Shown here: piece by piece, positions 33,221 through 42,329 of the stretch
Numbering within the stretch: the first letter of the stretch is position 1
Layout of the letters: the number at the start of each line of letters is the position of its first letter
NCBI RefSeq assembly: GCF_000245795.1
Contig: NZ_JH601133.1
Location: 999,494 to 1,058,756 of the forward strand
Reading direction: 5' to 3'
DNA from: Facklamia languida CCUG 37842
Lineage (GTDB): Bacteria > Bacillota > Bacilli > Lactobacillales > Aerococcaceae
Length of the DNA stretch: 59,263 nucleotides
Program-made: the position numbers and the translations under genes
The notes under the pieces: generated by a model
The model's database searches: none
Told to the model about the DNA's origin: nothing
What the model saw: only the letters and a program-made list of their open reading frames with translations

Positions 33221-33989
33221 TCAATTACAAGCTTCACCTGTTTCTCTGATCTTTGCCTTTCTTCTGGTTGCGGTAGCCATGGGGATCTCCTACCGAGAGC
33301 AACTGAAGCTAGAAAAGGAAATCATCATTGCAGTGACCCGGATGGTGATTCAATTGGTCGCTGTGGCCTATGTCTTAGGCTATATCTTTAAGATTGATAA
33401 TTTCTGGTTGACTTCCTTGATGGTCTTAATTATTGTCATCAATGCCTCCTTTAATGCGGCAGGCCGGGGCAAGGGGCTCCAACAACCCTTCCTGGTCTCC
33501 TTTGTGGCCTTGGCTTCGACAACGGTCTTAACCTTAGGGATCCTCGTCCTCTCTGGTAACCTGAAGTTCATTCCTTCCCAAATTATTCCAATCACGGGGA
33601 TGATCGTTGGAAATTCGATGAAGTCCGTGGGCTTGGTCTATTCCAACCTCTTCCAATTGTTCAAGGACCAACAACAAGCGGTCATGGAGCGCCTGGCTCT
33701 GGGAGCTACCCCCTACCAAGCAGCCCATAAGGTGATCCAGTTGACCATTAAGAACGGGATTCAGCCTACGGTTGATATGATTAAGACCACTGGAATTGTC
33801 AGCCTGCCAGGTATGATGTCTGGACTCATCTTTGCTGGGATTGACCCGATGAAGGCGATTGTCTACCAGATTATGGTTATGTTCATGTTGATTGGGGCGA
33901 CAGCCTTTGCGGTGTTGATTGCGACTTACCTGTCCTACCAGTCCTTCTTCAATGACCGTTATCAATTAAACACAAATTTGCGTGACTAA
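33213..33989 (+). CDS. fetB: FetB-like ABC transporter permease (UPF0014)
   Basis: A 258-residue membrane protein with about seven hydrophobic segments and the family stretches ITGMIVGNSMKSVGLVYS, LALGATPYQAAHKVI and TTGIVSLPGMMSGLIFAG. This is the UPF0014 (FetB) permease. The metal exported in this organism is not shown by the sequence; iron is the best guess from E. coli. A strong hairpin follows. Confidence 0.87.
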   Translation: MPNQLQASPVSLIFAFLLVAVAMGISYREQLKLEKEIIIAVTRMVIQLVAVAYVLGYIFKIDNFWLTSLMVLIIVINASFNAAGRGKGLQQPFLVSFVALASTTVLTLGILVLSGNLKFIPSQIIPITGMIVGNSMKSVGLVYSNLFQLFKDQQQAVMERLALGATPYQAAHKVIQLTIKNGIQPTVDMIKTTGIVSLPGMMSGLIFAGIDPMKAIVYQIMVMFMLIGATAFAVLIATYLSYQSFFNDRYQLNTNLRD

Positions 33990-34015
33990 TCGAAATCTTA
34001 AACGCGTTGATGATG

Positions 34016-34060
34016 AAGCCTCCCGTCCTTTCAGCTTATGAGAGGCGGGAGGCTTTAATG
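34016..34060 (+). terminator. Intrinsic terminator after fetB
   Basis: AAGCCTCCCG / CGGGAGGCTT with further partial pairing inside; the T-tail is short (TTTAATG). Confidence 0.75.
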
Positions 34061-34084
34061 TCCATATGAGAAGGAGAGGATCGG

Positions 34085-34543
34085 ATGGAAGTCATCTATC
34101 AGAATTTATTACAAGCCAGTCAAGAGGCGATACAGGCCAAACAAGCCCCGACCATATGCGATTTAGAAGCGGTGTGGAGTCGCTACAAGTACCTGGTCCT
34201 AGAATATTCTCCCCGGCACTACCAAGCCATTCGTCAAGTCCTCAAGGATAAGACGGCTTACCCCGACCAGGCCCTCTTTGATTATCTAGCCCAAGCCTTG
34301 GCCCAACCCTTGGACCCCGCGACCCAAGTCAATGCTTATGACCATGTGTGGGGGCATTTTAAGAAGTTGGCCACTGATCAAGAGAAGGCCCATTACCTGG
34401 ACCTGCGCCAATCCTTCTTGGCCCAGCAGGTTGACCGTCAGGCCATTAAGACCTATCTCAATCAACTAAGTAAGACCTATCAGGATAAGTATTTGAACCA
34501 TTCTTATTTCTTCTATGGCGTGGACAAGTCAATCCCCTTATGA
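34085..34543 (+). CDS. ybgA: YbgA-like DUF1722 protein
   Basis: A 152-residue protein with the DUF1722 pattern: VWSRYKYLVLEYSPRHYQAIR near the N-terminus, NAYDHVWGHFKKL in the middle and LNQLSKTYQDKYLNHSYFF towards the end. In other bacteria this domain occurs alone (YbgA) next to a photolyase gene or fused to DUF523. Biochemical role unknown. Its 3' end overlaps the convergent glycosylase-like gene by 31 bases. Confidence 0.8.
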   Translation: MEVIYQNLLQASQEAIQAKQAPTICDLEAVWSRYKYLVLEYSPRHYQAIRQVLKDKTAYPDQALFDYLAQALAQPLDPATQVNAYDHVWGHFKKLATDQEKAHYLDLRQSFLAQQVDRQAIKTYLNQLSKTYQDKYLNHSYFFYGVDKSIPL

Positions 34544-34884
34544 CGTAAGTTGATCAAGCAGGCTTGCAAGTAGTCTGCGTCATGTTCTGGATAAAGGGGG
34601 TCGGTGGGGTCGATCGGTGACAGGTCATGGTAGGGAGGCAGGGTTTTGCCACGGTAAGTGGCGATTCGCCAAGCCGGTGCGACTTGATAGCCGCGGGCCG
34701 TCATCTCATTCATCACCAGGCAATGGTATTGGAATAATTTATAAGGATTGTAATTAAAGACATATTGAACGGTGGTATGCTTTTTGCCCCATCCGCCCCC
34801 GCGCAAGGCGCAACATTCCCGGTGCTGACCCAGTAATTGTTGGCGGGGAAGGCGAGGGATAAGGGATTGGTGCCATAAACGCAT
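34513..34884 (-). CDS. Pyrimidine-dimer DNA glycosylase-like protein (TIGR02328/Pyr_excise)
   Basis: A 123-residue protein whose N-terminus MRLWHQSLIPRLPRQQLLGQ and the stretches HRECCALRGGGWGKKH and TVQYVFNYNPYKLFQYHCLV match the small family related to T4 endonuclease V, which removes pyrimidine dimers. Activity in this subfamily is not proven to my knowledge. AGAGGAAG lies nine bases before ATG. Convergent with and overlapping the YbgA gene, and both families are linked to UV-damage contexts elsewhere. Confidence 0.75.
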   Translation of the reverse strand: MRLWHQSLIPRLPRQQLLGQHRECCALRGGGWGKKHTTVQYVFNYNPYKLFQYHCLVMNEMTARGYQVAPAWRIATYRGKTLPPYHDLSPIDPTDPLYPEHDADYLQACLINLRHKGIDLSTP

Positions 34885-35018
34885 GGTCTTTCACTTCCTC
34901 TGCTAGTTGCTTTGGTTCTATATTAGCTAGCCAGGATGGCAACAGTCAATCAAACTGGCCCAGAATGATTTCCTGACAAAGAGGATTAAGCGCTAAGATT
35001 AGGTCCAAGCGAATGGTT

Positions 35019-35050
35019 AAGAGTGCAGGGACTGCTCTTTGTCTTTTTAT
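35019..35050 (+). terminator. Orphan terminator-like hairpin upstream of the secreted protein
   Basis: AAGAGTGCAG-GGA-CTGCTCTT (one bulge) followed by TGTCTTTTT. The only plus-strand gene upstream (YbgA) ends nearly 500 bases earlier. CTGACA-N15-TAAGAT lies about 45 bases before it, so a very short transcript is possible. Confidence 0.4.
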
Positions 35051-35085
35051 TTATCTTAAGGATTTATTCTCAAGCCAAGAAAGCG

Positions 35086-35091
35086 TATAAT
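35086..35091 (+). promoter_or_regulatory. -10 hexamer of the secreted-protein gene
   Basis: TATAAT 33 bases before the ATG at 35124; no clear -35. Confidence 0.45.
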
Positions 35092-35123
35092 TGAGAGAAT
35101 CAATGATTGATCAGGAGGATTTT

Positions 35124-35948
35124 ATGAAGAAATTATTTGTCGTACTGGCTTTATGTTTACTTGCCGGTCCCCATTATGTTCAAGCAGCCGATGAGGAGTC
35201 AACGACCACGACCGTCGAAGTCAGTGAACCAACTGGGTCCTTCAGCGAGTATCAAGGACAAGCGATCGCGGACTATCTGAAAGAGACCTACTTTACCCGG
35301 AAGATGGACGCCAACGACCGGATTCAAGCCTACTATGACCAATACCAGGCTTATAAGGAGACAGAAGACTATCAAAAATTGCTAGCAGAGGACCCTCATG
35401 TTGAGAAGTTTGACCGGGTCTTACAATTATCCTTCCAGGGTTTGATGGGTCAGCTGGACCAGATCTTTCTAGTCCATCTCAAGGATTATCAGACCAAGAT
35501 GGCCGAAAGCCAGGCCCTATACGAAGAGGAGAAGCTAGAGGTCACGGAGGACCTAGTAGGCTATATCGCTAAGATTACAGCCAGCAACCCCAAAGAAGTT
35601 CAAAAGAAGACTTACAACCAAGACCAATTATTAGAGTACTGGCAAGGCTACCACTATTTCCAACAAGCAAGTCAACTCTCAGAAGCCCTCAAGGAGGCTT
35701 ATCACAAGCACTTCCCAGGTCAAGAAAATCTAGAAGCGGTTGATGCCTCCTATGCGGAGAATAAGGACAAGATCCATGCCATGTATCAAGACTTTATTGG
35801 CCAACTTGAATTCGTAGATGAACTCAGCCAAGAAGAGATCGATCAGATCGAATCGGGCTTGCAGCGGATTGAAGACCTCTTAAAGGTTGCGGAAGATCAG
35901 CCTGTTGAAGAGGCAGTCAAAGACGGTCAAATCGGGCGTCAGTCCTAA
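35124..35948 (+). CDS. Secreted protein of unknown function
   Basis: A 274-residue protein with a cleavable signal peptide (MKKLFVVLALCLLAGPHYVQA, likely cut before ADEES). A short Thr-rich stretch is followed by a charged, helical domain rich in Tyr, Gln and Glu (QAYYDQYQAYKETEDYQKLL). There is no anchor motif, no cysteine after the signal and no enzyme signature. AGGAGG five bases before ATG fixes the start. I do not recognise the family. Confidence 0.75.
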   Translation: MKKLFVVLALCLLAGPHYVQAADEESTTTTVEVSEPTGSFSEYQGQAIADYLKETYFTRKMDANDRIQAYYDQYQAYKETEDYQKLLAEDPHVEKFDRVLQLSFQGLMGQLDQIFLVHLKDYQTKMAESQALYEEEKLEVTEDLVGYIAKITASNPKEVQKKTYNQDQLLEYWQGYHYFQQASQLSEALKEAYHKHFPGQENLEAVDASYAENKDKIHAMYQDFIGQLEFVDELSQEEIDQIESGLQRIEDLLKVAEDQPVEEAVKDGQIGRQS

Positions 35949-36049
35949 TTGAGCGTTAGCCCTTGACTCAGCGGGCTGGCCGATCATTCGCTTTTTTTCG
36001 CTTGTCTATGCTACCATAGACTTATCATCAATAAGGAGGAATTAAGACC

Positions 36050-36895
36050 ATGGTTGAAACCTATTCATTATCAAATGGCACGACTATTCCTAAGATCGGC
36101 TTTGGAACCTGGCAATTAGAAGAAGGAGAAGTGGCCTATCAGTCTGTTCTGAAGGCTCTGGAATACGGCTACCGTCATGTGGATACAGCCCAAATCTATG
36201 GCAATGAGAAGAGTGTGGGACAAGCGATTGTGGATTCTGGTGTTGACCGTGAAGCGATCTTTCTCACGACTAAAGTCTGGAATGACAAGGGGACCTATGA
36301 AGAAACATTGGCCTCGATTGATGAGTCTCTCGCGAAGTTGCAGACGGATTATGTCGACCTGCTCTTGATTCACTGGCCCAATCCAGCTGAATTTCAAGCT
36401 GATGATGCTTGGAAAGAGCGGAACGCCCAGGTATGGCGGGCGATGGAAGAAGCCTATCAAGCAGGCAAAGTGAAGGCCATTGGAGTCTCTAACTTCTTGC
36501 GCCACCACTTAGAGCCCCTCTTCCAGACCGCTCAAGTTAAACCTATGGTCAACCAGATTAAGTTATGTCCTGGTTTACCGCAAGAGGACCTTGTCGACTT
36601 CTGTCGCCAACACGGGATGTTACTCGAAGCTTATAGTCCACTTGGTAAGGGAGCAGCCTTCTCAAATGAGACCCTTAAGCAATTAGCCGATAAATATGAC
36701 ACGACGATTGCCCAACTGGCGCTTAAATGGTCGCTCCAACATGGTTTCTTGCCTTTACCACGTTCGCAAACACCTGCCAATATCAAGTCGAACCTGGAAA
36801 TTCTAGACTTTGACCTGCCGGCAGAGGATCTCTCTAAGATGGATCAGATTAAAGACCTGGTGGAAGCGCCAGATCCAGACCATGCCGATTTCTAA
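36050..36895 (+). CDS. Aldo/keto reductase
   Basis: A 281-residue AKR (family 5-like) with a TIM-barrel pattern. The catalytic tetrad is visible: Asp and Tyr in VDTAQIYGNE, Lys in TTKVWNDKG and His in LLIHWPNP. VKAIGVSNF and the late LPLPRSQTPANIKSNLEIL bind NADPH. It reduces aldehydes and ketones, possibly methylglyoxal or diketogulonate-like compounds; the substrate is not shown. Stand-alone gene with AAGGAGG upstream. Confidence 0.9.
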   Translation: MVETYSLSNGTTIPKIGFGTWQLEEGEVAYQSVLKALEYGYRHVDTAQIYGNEKSVGQAIVDSGVDREAIFLTTKVWNDKGTYEETLASIDESLAKLQTDYVDLLLIHWPNPAEFQADDAWKERNAQVWRAMEEAYQAGKVKAIGVSNFLRHHLEPLFQTAQVKPMVNQIKLCPGLPQEDLVDFCRQHGMLLEAYSPLGKGAAFSNETLKQLADKYDTTIAQLALKWSLQHGFLPLPRSQTPANIKSNLEILDFDLPAEDLSKMDQIKDLVEAPDPDHADF

Positions 36896-37289
36896 CCGGC
36901 TCTACTTCTAAGTAGACCAAGAATAGCTAATTTTGCGTTGGTCATCTTTTGACTGGTTGGAAAGACCAATCGAATGAACACCACTTGCTCTTTCATCACG
37001 CGAGATGGAAGCCCCAGCAAGATTGGCGAGGGCTAGCAGTTTACTGGTACAACCCTGCCTAAGAGCGTCGCTTGGCCTACCTTTATTTTGGAGGTGGGCC
37101 TTTTTTGTGTTTGAGGGCTAGTGCTTGGCTTTTTTACTTTATTTAAAGGTTGCTGTCGGCTTATTCTTGCAAGGTGGTTAATGGAATAAGTCATTTGTGT
37201 AACATTTTGATTTTTATGTGAAGATTGGATGATTTTAAGGGGATAACTTGATAGAATAAGGTGAATGATTAGAATTAGGAGGAGCATGC
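36896..37289. other. Gene-free spacer with one terminator
   Basis: About 390 bases between the reductase and the LysM/CHAP gene. It holds a terminator at 37074-37106. A single TGTAAC half-site lies near 37200, insufficient for a WalR box. The gap carries the LysM/CHAP ribosome binding site (AGGAGG at 37277). No further gene is seen. Confidence 0.45.
37074..37106 (+). terminator. Intrinsic terminator
   Basis: GGCCTACCT / AGGTGGGCC stem followed by T6; about 180 bases after the reductase stop. Confidence 0.8.
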
Positions 37290-39542
37290 ATGCAGAGTCG
37301 ATTAATTAGAAATAGCCTTATTACCCTCTCCATGGCAACGGCTGCTACGGTTGCGGTGAGTTTATCGCCCGCACCGGTAAGCCTTCACGCCCAAGAAGCA
37401 CTCGGGAATTACCAAGTTCAAGCAGGTGAAGGCTTGTATGGGATTGCCGTTAAGCACGGCATGACACTTGACCAATTAAAGCGGTTGAATGGTTTGACTA
37501 GCAACTTTATTTATCCTGGACAAACTCTCAAGGTCTACGCATCTACCACCCCGCCGACTACGAATCCAAGTAACCCAACACCTGCACCCGCTGCGCCAAC
37601 CCCAGCCCCGACGACTCCACCTTCCAATAATGGACCGGCTACCGGTCAAGGAGGGACTTATTTGGTGCGCCCTGGGGATAGTCTCTACCGGATTGCGAGT
37701 CTGCATGGGATTCGTATTGACCAGGTCAAGGCATGGAATGGCTTGACGAGTAACTTTATCTACCCAGGTCAAGTCTTGCGAGTGACTCCGCAGCAGGCCA
37801 GTCAACCTGCTAATCCAACTCCCGCTCCATCCACTCCTCAACCGGCTCCGACTCAACCTAGCCGTCCAAGCCAACCCAATCCAGTGACGAATTATCGCGT
37901 CCAAGCGGGCGATTATTTGAACCGAATTGCGGGCAAATTCAATATTACCATCGGTCAATTGAAGGCGTGGAATGGCTTAACGAGTGACTTCATCTACCCA
38001 GGTCAAGTCCTAAGAGTGGCACAGAACCAAGCCGCCGCTCCAAGACCAGAAAGCCCAGGTCGCCAAGATCCACAACCAACACCCAGCCAGCCAAGACAAA
38101 GCCAACCAAGCCAACCAAGCCAGCCTAGCAGTCAGACGACTTATCGGGTTCAAGCTGGAGACTACTTGACGCGGATTGCTGGTAAGTTTAATATCACCGT
38201 TCAGCAGCTCAAGGAATGGAACGGTTTAACAAGCAACTTAATCCATCCAAATCAAGTCTTGCGAGTGGCGCCTCAGCAACCCACAACGCCAAGTCCCCAA
38301 GCTCCTAGACCAGCTAATCCACAACCGGCGCCTAGTCAGCCGGCTCAACCGACACCGCCCGCTGAATCCAGCCGTCCGTCTACTTATCGCGTCCAAGCGG
38401 GAGATTACCTCAAACGGATTGCAGGCAAATTCAACATCACTGTGGGTCAATTAAAGAGCTGGAACGGCTTAAATAGCGACTTCATTTATCCTGGCCAAGT
38501 TCTAAAGGTGGCTCCAACGACTGCCCCTGCGCCTGCCGGTCAGGCTGAACCAGGTCAAGACCAAACGGAATCCACCCGCCCTTCAAGAGACCAATCGCCA
38601 AGCGTACCAACACCTACTGTTCAGACCTACCGTGTTAAGGCGGGAGATTCCCTCTGGGCAATTGCTAATAAGCACGGGGCGACCCTAGATCAAATCAAGA
38701 CTTGGAATGGCTTGACCAGCAACTTTATCTATGCTGGCCAACAACTGCGGGTAGCGGATCCCGGTTCCTCCTCATCGACTGAACGCGAACTTCCTTTAGT
38801 GGCTGACCGCAAGGAGGACCAAGGAGCTGCCTACAGCAGCGGTCAAGTGGTCGACCATCTTCCCATGTATCGGGAGTATTATACCGTTCGACCAGGGGAT
38901 AGTGTCTACAAGATTGCTAAGAGCTTCAACTTAACAATTGATGAGTTAAAAACGATGAATAATCTGTCTTCTAACTTTATTGCACCGGGTCAAGAATTAA
39001 AAGTCGTTGAACATGCGACCCAACAGAAGTTAAGAGTGGGTGGCTCTCAAGTGCAAAATTATAACGTCAACAATATGTTGGATCTTGCCCGTTCTTATTT
39101 AGGCGTTGAGAAATATTCAGCAGACCACTTGGCTCTGGTGAAGGCCTATAATAGTGTGAATCCTAAGCCAATCGGTTATACGCTTCAGAATTACGATGAT
39201 TGGTGTGATGCCTTTGTGACCTATATAGCCGATAAGGCTGGGTTATCGCATCTGACTGGCCGGGAAGTTGGAGTGGAGCGTCATAAGAAGATCAATAAGG
39301 ATCAAGGTATCTGGAAAGGCCTCGTGACGCCAAAACCTGGTGACCTCGTCTTCTACAACTGGAGTGGGTCAAGAACAGGTTGGGGGAACCATATTGGGAT
39401 TGTGGAATCCTTAATGAATAATAAGATTACCACGATTGAAGGAAATACGACCTTGACAGATTCTGGCCAACGGCTTGTTGCCCGGAAGGTCTATGACTGG
39501 AATTCTAAATATATCCAAGGCTATGCCCGCCCGAACTATTAA
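37290..39542 (+). CDS. Secreted peptidoglycan hydrolase with seven LysM and one CHAP domain
   Basis: A 750-residue protein: signal peptide (about residues 1-35), then seven LysM repeats of about 44 residues (each with Y-x-V-x-x-G-D and [12 protein letters not shown]-like ends), starting near residues 40, 125, 201, 285, 365, 448 and 530. The first repeats are joined by linkers rich in Pro, Gln, Ser and Thr. The C-terminal CHAP domain (about residues 595-750) has Cys639 in YDDWCDAF and His701 in GNHIGIVE, with IEGNT behind them. LysM binds N-acetylglucosamine in the wall; CHAP cleaves peptide or amide bonds of peptidoglycan. A role in daughter-cell separation is likely. The linker count is high even for this family. 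Confidence 0.92.
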   Translation: MQSRLIRNSLITLSMATAATVAVSLSPAPVSLHAQEALGNYQVQAGEGLYGIAVKHGMTLDQLKRLNGLTSNFIYPGQTLKVYASTTPPTTNPSNPTPAPAAPTPAPTTPPSNNGPATGQGGTYLVRPGDSLYRIASLHGIRIDQVKAWNGLTSNFIYPGQVLRVTPQQASQPANPTPAPSTPQPAPTQPSRPSQPNPVTNYRVQAGDYLNRIAGKFNITIGQLKAWNGLTSDFIYPGQVLRVAQNQAAAPRPESPGRQDPQPTPSQPRQSQPSQPSQPSSQTTYRVQAGDYLTRIAGKFNITVQQLKEWNGLTSNLIHPNQVLRVAPQQPTTPSPQAPRPANPQPAPSQPAQPTPPAESSRPSTYRVQAGDYLKRIAGKFNITVGQLKSWNGLNSDFIYPGQVLKVAPTTAPAPAGQAEPGQDQTESTRPSRDQSPSVPTPTVQTYRVKAGDSLWAIANKHGATLDQIKTWNGLTSNFIYAGQQLRVADPGSSSSTERELPLVADRKEDQGAAYSSGQVVDHLPMYREYYTVRPGDSVYKIAKSFNLTIDELKTMNNLSSNFIAPGQELKVVEHATQQKLRVGGSQVQNYNVNNMLDLARSYLGVEKYSADHLALVKAYNSVNPKPIGYTLQNYDDWCDAFVTYIADKAGLSHLTGREVGVERHKKINKDQGIWKGLVTPKPGDLVFYNWSGSRTGWGNHIGIVESLMNNKITTIEGNTTLTDSGQRLVARKVYDWNSKYIQGYARPNY

Positions 39543-39630
39543 TGAAGGGAAGTCTTCGATCCACAACCAGAACGATCCCTGATGGTCTTGTGTTAATTTA
39601 AAAAGGAAAAAACACTGATTGTTTAATCAA

Positions 39631-39680
39631 GGAAGCCCCCACTAAAGCATCCGCTTTGGTGAGGGCTTCCTTTTCGTATG
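39631..39680 (+). terminator. Intrinsic terminator after the LysM/CHAP gene
   Basis: GGAAGCCC..AC.AAAGC-ATCC-GCTTT.GT..GGGCTTCC, followed by TTTTC. Confidence 0.85.
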
Positions 39681-39750
39681 AATAAATAGCTGGTGTTTTG
39701 CTTTGGTTGAGTTTAAGACGGATGCCGTTATTTTTGGTAGATCCAAGCAT

Positions 39751-41166
39751 TTATGCCTTACAGATGCCGGGAGTGGTCATCTTATTAGCGGCCATAATGC
39801 TTTCAACTTCAGCTTGAGAGAGCAAGCCTGCTTGGACCACTAAGTCTTGAACACGGTTGCCTGAGACCAAGGCTTCCTTGGCGATATCGGCAGCCTTTTG
39901 GTAGCCAATATGCGGAACAAGGGCGGTAATGGTGCCGACACTGGCATCGATCAATTCTTGGCAACGGTCTTCATTGGCTGTGATGCCTTGGATACAATTA
40001 TCAATGAAGGTGTCAATTCCATGCTCGAGGATAGTAATGGATTCAAAGAGGGAGTAGAAGATAACCGGTTCGAAAGCATTCAATTCTAATTGACCGGCTT
40101 CAACTGCCATGGAGATAGTGGTGTCATTGCCGACCACCCGAAAGGCGACTTGGTTGACCACTTCTGGAATAACCGGATTGACCTTGCCGGGCATAATGGA
40201 GGAACCATTCTGCATCTTAGGTAAGTTGATCTCATTAAAGCCAGTCCGTGGACCGGAAGAAAGGAGGCGGAGGTCATTGGCGATTTTGGAGAGAGAGAGG
40301 GCTGAAGTCTTTAAGACGCCAGAAACAGCCGCGAAGCAATCAATATGTTGCGTCCCGTCAATCAAGTCAGCCGCTTGCGTTAAAGGAAGTCCCGTAATCT
40401 TAGCTAAGTCATCCACTACTTCATTGAAGTAATTAAAGTCTGCATTCAAGCCGGTCCCGATCGCTGTTCCTCCCATATTCACGACTAGCATCTCTTCTAG
40501 GATATGTTCAAGTCGTTGCTGTGACCGCTTCACTGCAATAGCATAAGCCTTGAATTCTTGCCCTAACCGAATCGGAATAGCATCTTGCATCTGGGTTCTA
40601 CCCATCTTGAGGACATCGTTAAATGCTTCAGCCTTGGCTTCAAGGGCTTCATTTAACCGGTCTAAGGCGGTTAGGAGTCCTTGTGAGAGTTGGTAGACCG
40701 TGATCTTACCAGCGGTTGGAATCACATCATTAGTTGATTGGCCTTCATTGACATGGTCATTGGGGTGGACAATCGTGTAATCACCAGGCTGTCCTCCCAA
40801 GATATCGATCGCCCGGTTGGCTACGACTTCATTAATGTTCATATTCATAGAAGTCCCCGCTCCACCTTGGATCGGGTCGACGATAAATTGGTCTTGCCAT
40901 TGACCGTCAATAATTTCATCACATGCTTGGATCATGGCTTGAGCTAATTCGGAATTCAATTGGCCCACTCGTTCATTGGCAGTCGCCGATGCCTTCTTAA
41001 CCTGGGCCAGGCTCTTGATAAATTCAGGCCGTAAGACTTGGCCTGTAATTGGGAAGTTCTCATAGGCTCTCAGGGATTGGACCCCATAATAGGCTGATTG
41101 GGGCACGTCATGAACACCGATTGAATCACTTTCTTGCCGGTACTGGATGGTATTGTTTTCCGTCAT
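39751..41166 (-). CDS. aspA: Aspartate ammonia-lyase
   Basis: A 471-residue member of the fumarase/aspartase superfamily. SDSIGVHDVPQSAYYGVQS at the N-terminus and GGAGTSMNMNINEVVANRA are aspartase-like, and the signature loop GSSIMPGKVNPVIPE carries the catalytic Ser. It deaminates aspartate to fumarate and ammonia. The divergent LysR gene, then fumC and a malic enzyme gene lie next to it, so the fumarate can be hydrated and decarboxylated to pyruvate. AGGAGG precedes the ATG. Confidence 0.93.
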   Translation of the reverse strand: MTENNTIQYRQESDSIGVHDVPQSAYYGVQSLRAYENFPITGQVLRPEFIKSLAQVKKASATANERVGQLNSELAQAMIQACDEIIDGQWQDQFIVDPIQGGAGTSMNMNINEVVANRAIDILGGQPGDYTIVHPNDHVNEGQSTNDVIPTAGKITVYQLSQGLLTALDRLNEALEAKAEAFNDVLKMGRTQMQDAIPIRLGQEFKAYAIAVKRSQQRLEHILEEMLVVNMGGTAIGTGLNADFNYFNEVVDDLAKITGLPLTQAADLIDGTQHIDCFAAVSGVLKTSALSLSKIANDLRLLSSGPRTGFNEINLPKMQNGSSIMPGKVNPVIPEVVNQVAFRVVGNDTTISMAVEAGQLELNAFEPVIFYSLFESITILEHGIDTFIDNCIQGITANEDRCQELIDASVGTITALVPHIGYQKAADIAKEALVSGNRVQDLVVQAGLLSQAEVESIMAANKMTTPGICKA

Positions 41167-41234
41167 TTCAAGTCCTCCTTTGGAATGCGTCTGATTGCCC
41201 CTTCATTATAAAATGAAAAGGCTTTATCTCCAAT

Positions 41235-41272
41235 ACCAATTGGTCTATAATAGATATAACTCAAAAGTTATA
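41235..41272. promoter_or_regulatory. Divergent aspA/LysR control region with inverted repeats
   Basis: Between the divergent genes lie a perfect palindrome ACCAATTGGT (41235-41244), TATAAT (41246-41251) for the LysR gene and a 7-bp inverted repeat TATAACT-CAAA-AGTTATA (41255-41272). The last has the LysR-box form T-N11-A and shares its right half with 42293-42310 upstream of fumC. Confidence 0.6.
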
Positions 41273-41287
41273 ACAAGAGGTGGTTTT

Positions 41288-42241
41288 ATGTTTCAAGGAA
41301 TGGAATATGTCTTAGCGGTTTACCAAGCCCAATCTTTCTCTAAGGCGGCTGACAAGCTCTATATCTCTCAGCCTTCCCTGAGTGCCAATATTAAGCGGAT
41401 TGAGCGGCGGTTGGGGCATACGATTTTTGACCGGTCGACCATTCCCTTAAAGGTAACGGACTTTGGCGAGGAATATATACGTCAAGCCCTTCGGATCCAA
41501 CAAGTTGAGGAAGACTTCGACTACTTCCGTTATCAATATGACAACTTGGAGTGGGGTCAATTAACCCTTGGTGGGACCAGCCTTTTTGCGGCTATGATCC
41601 TGCCGAAGTTGATGGCTAAGTTCAACCAGGCTTATCCAAAGATTCAGTTAGAACTGCGGGAGGAAAATTCGCGACACCTCATCGACTGGCTGCATGCGGG
41701 TACGATTGACCTCCTGCTCGATAATACCCCCCTCGATGATTCAGTCTTTGACCACCTTCAATATGCGACAGAGTCTATTCTCTTGGCCGTTCCAGCGGAC
41801 TTTTCGGTGAATCAAGAGGTCAAGGACTACCAGTTACCCCTGTCGGTCATTAAGGCCAATGACCAGCAGATCTTTGACTGGCCTGCCTTACCCCTTGAAG
41901 CCTTAGAGGGCTTGCCCTTTGTCTTCTTGAAGGAAGATAATGATACGGGCCAGAGAGCGCGCGCCATTTGTCACGACCAAGCCTTTGACCCCCAGATTAC
42001 CTACCGGGTGGACCAGCAACTGACCGCCTATAATATTTCCGTTTCTGGCATGGCCATCTCTTTTATTGGCGACCAGTTAATTGTCAACAACTTTGACCAT
42101 GATCGCTTGGTCTATTACCGGCTAGCCAGCCCAGCGGCCCAGCGTCCTATCAACTTCTATTGGCGTAAGGACCGCTATTTAACCCGCGTCACCCAGGCCT
42201 TTCTGGACAAAGTACAAGAAGATCTCAGCAAAAATTCTTAA
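41288..42241 (+). CDS. LysR-family regulator, probably of aspartate catabolism
   Basis: A 317-residue LTTR: N-terminal winged helix-turn-helix (AQSFSKAADKLYISQPSLSANIKRIERRLG, given as the region near residues 14-43), then a periplasmic-binding-like effector domain. ATG 41288 follows AAGAGGTGG; the longer frame to 41195 runs through the inverted repeats and promoter. Divergent orientation to aspA and position directly before fumC make both likely targets. The effector could be aspartate or fumarate. Confidence 0.88.
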   Translation: MFQGMEYVLAVYQAQSFSKAADKLYISQPSLSANIKRIERRLGHTIFDRSTIPLKVTDFGEEYIRQALRIQQVEEDFDYFRYQYDNLEWGQLTLGGTSLFAAMILPKLMAKFNQAYPKIQLELREENSRHLIDWLHAGTIDLLLDNTPLDDSVFDHLQYATESILLAVPADFSVNQEVKDYQLPLSVIKANDQQIFDWPALPLEALEGLPFVFLKEDNDTGQRARAICHDQAFDPQITYRVDQQLTAYNISVSGMAISFIGDQLIVNNFDHDRLVYYRLASPAAQRPINFYWRKDRYLTRVTQAFLDKVQEDLSKNS

Positions 42242-42259
42242 AATAAATATGAAAAGGTT

Positions 42260-42310
42260 TCCAAATTCAGTTTGGATAGTATATAATCATCCTATAGACT
42301 GTAAGTTATA
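42260..42310 (+). promoter_or_regulatory. fumC promoter and putative LysR sites
   Basis: TCCAAA-N5-TTTGGA (42260-42276) is an inverted repeat just upstream of TATAAT (42282-42287). TATAGACTGTAAGTTATA (42293-42310) follows and shares AAGTTATA and TATA with the site upstream of the LysR gene. Confidence 0.5.
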
Positions 42311-42329
42311 AGTATGAGGAGGTTTGATT

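Noticed and set aside
33534-33965. 143-residue antisense frame inside fetB
   Set aside because: Mirror frame of a conserved permease, His/Asn-rich by codon reflection.
37200-37230. WalR (YycF) box upstream of the LysM/CHAP gene
   Set aside because: Only one TGTAAC half-site is present; the second half at N5 spacing is missing.
37476-37958. 160-residue antisense frame in the LysM gene
   Set aside because: Reflects the repeated Pro/Thr codons of the sense strand.
37440-38770. Repeats in the LysM gene as a possible CRISPR or tandem-repeat array
   Set aside because: They are in-frame protein repeats with codon-level divergence and coding linkers, not spacer-repeat units.
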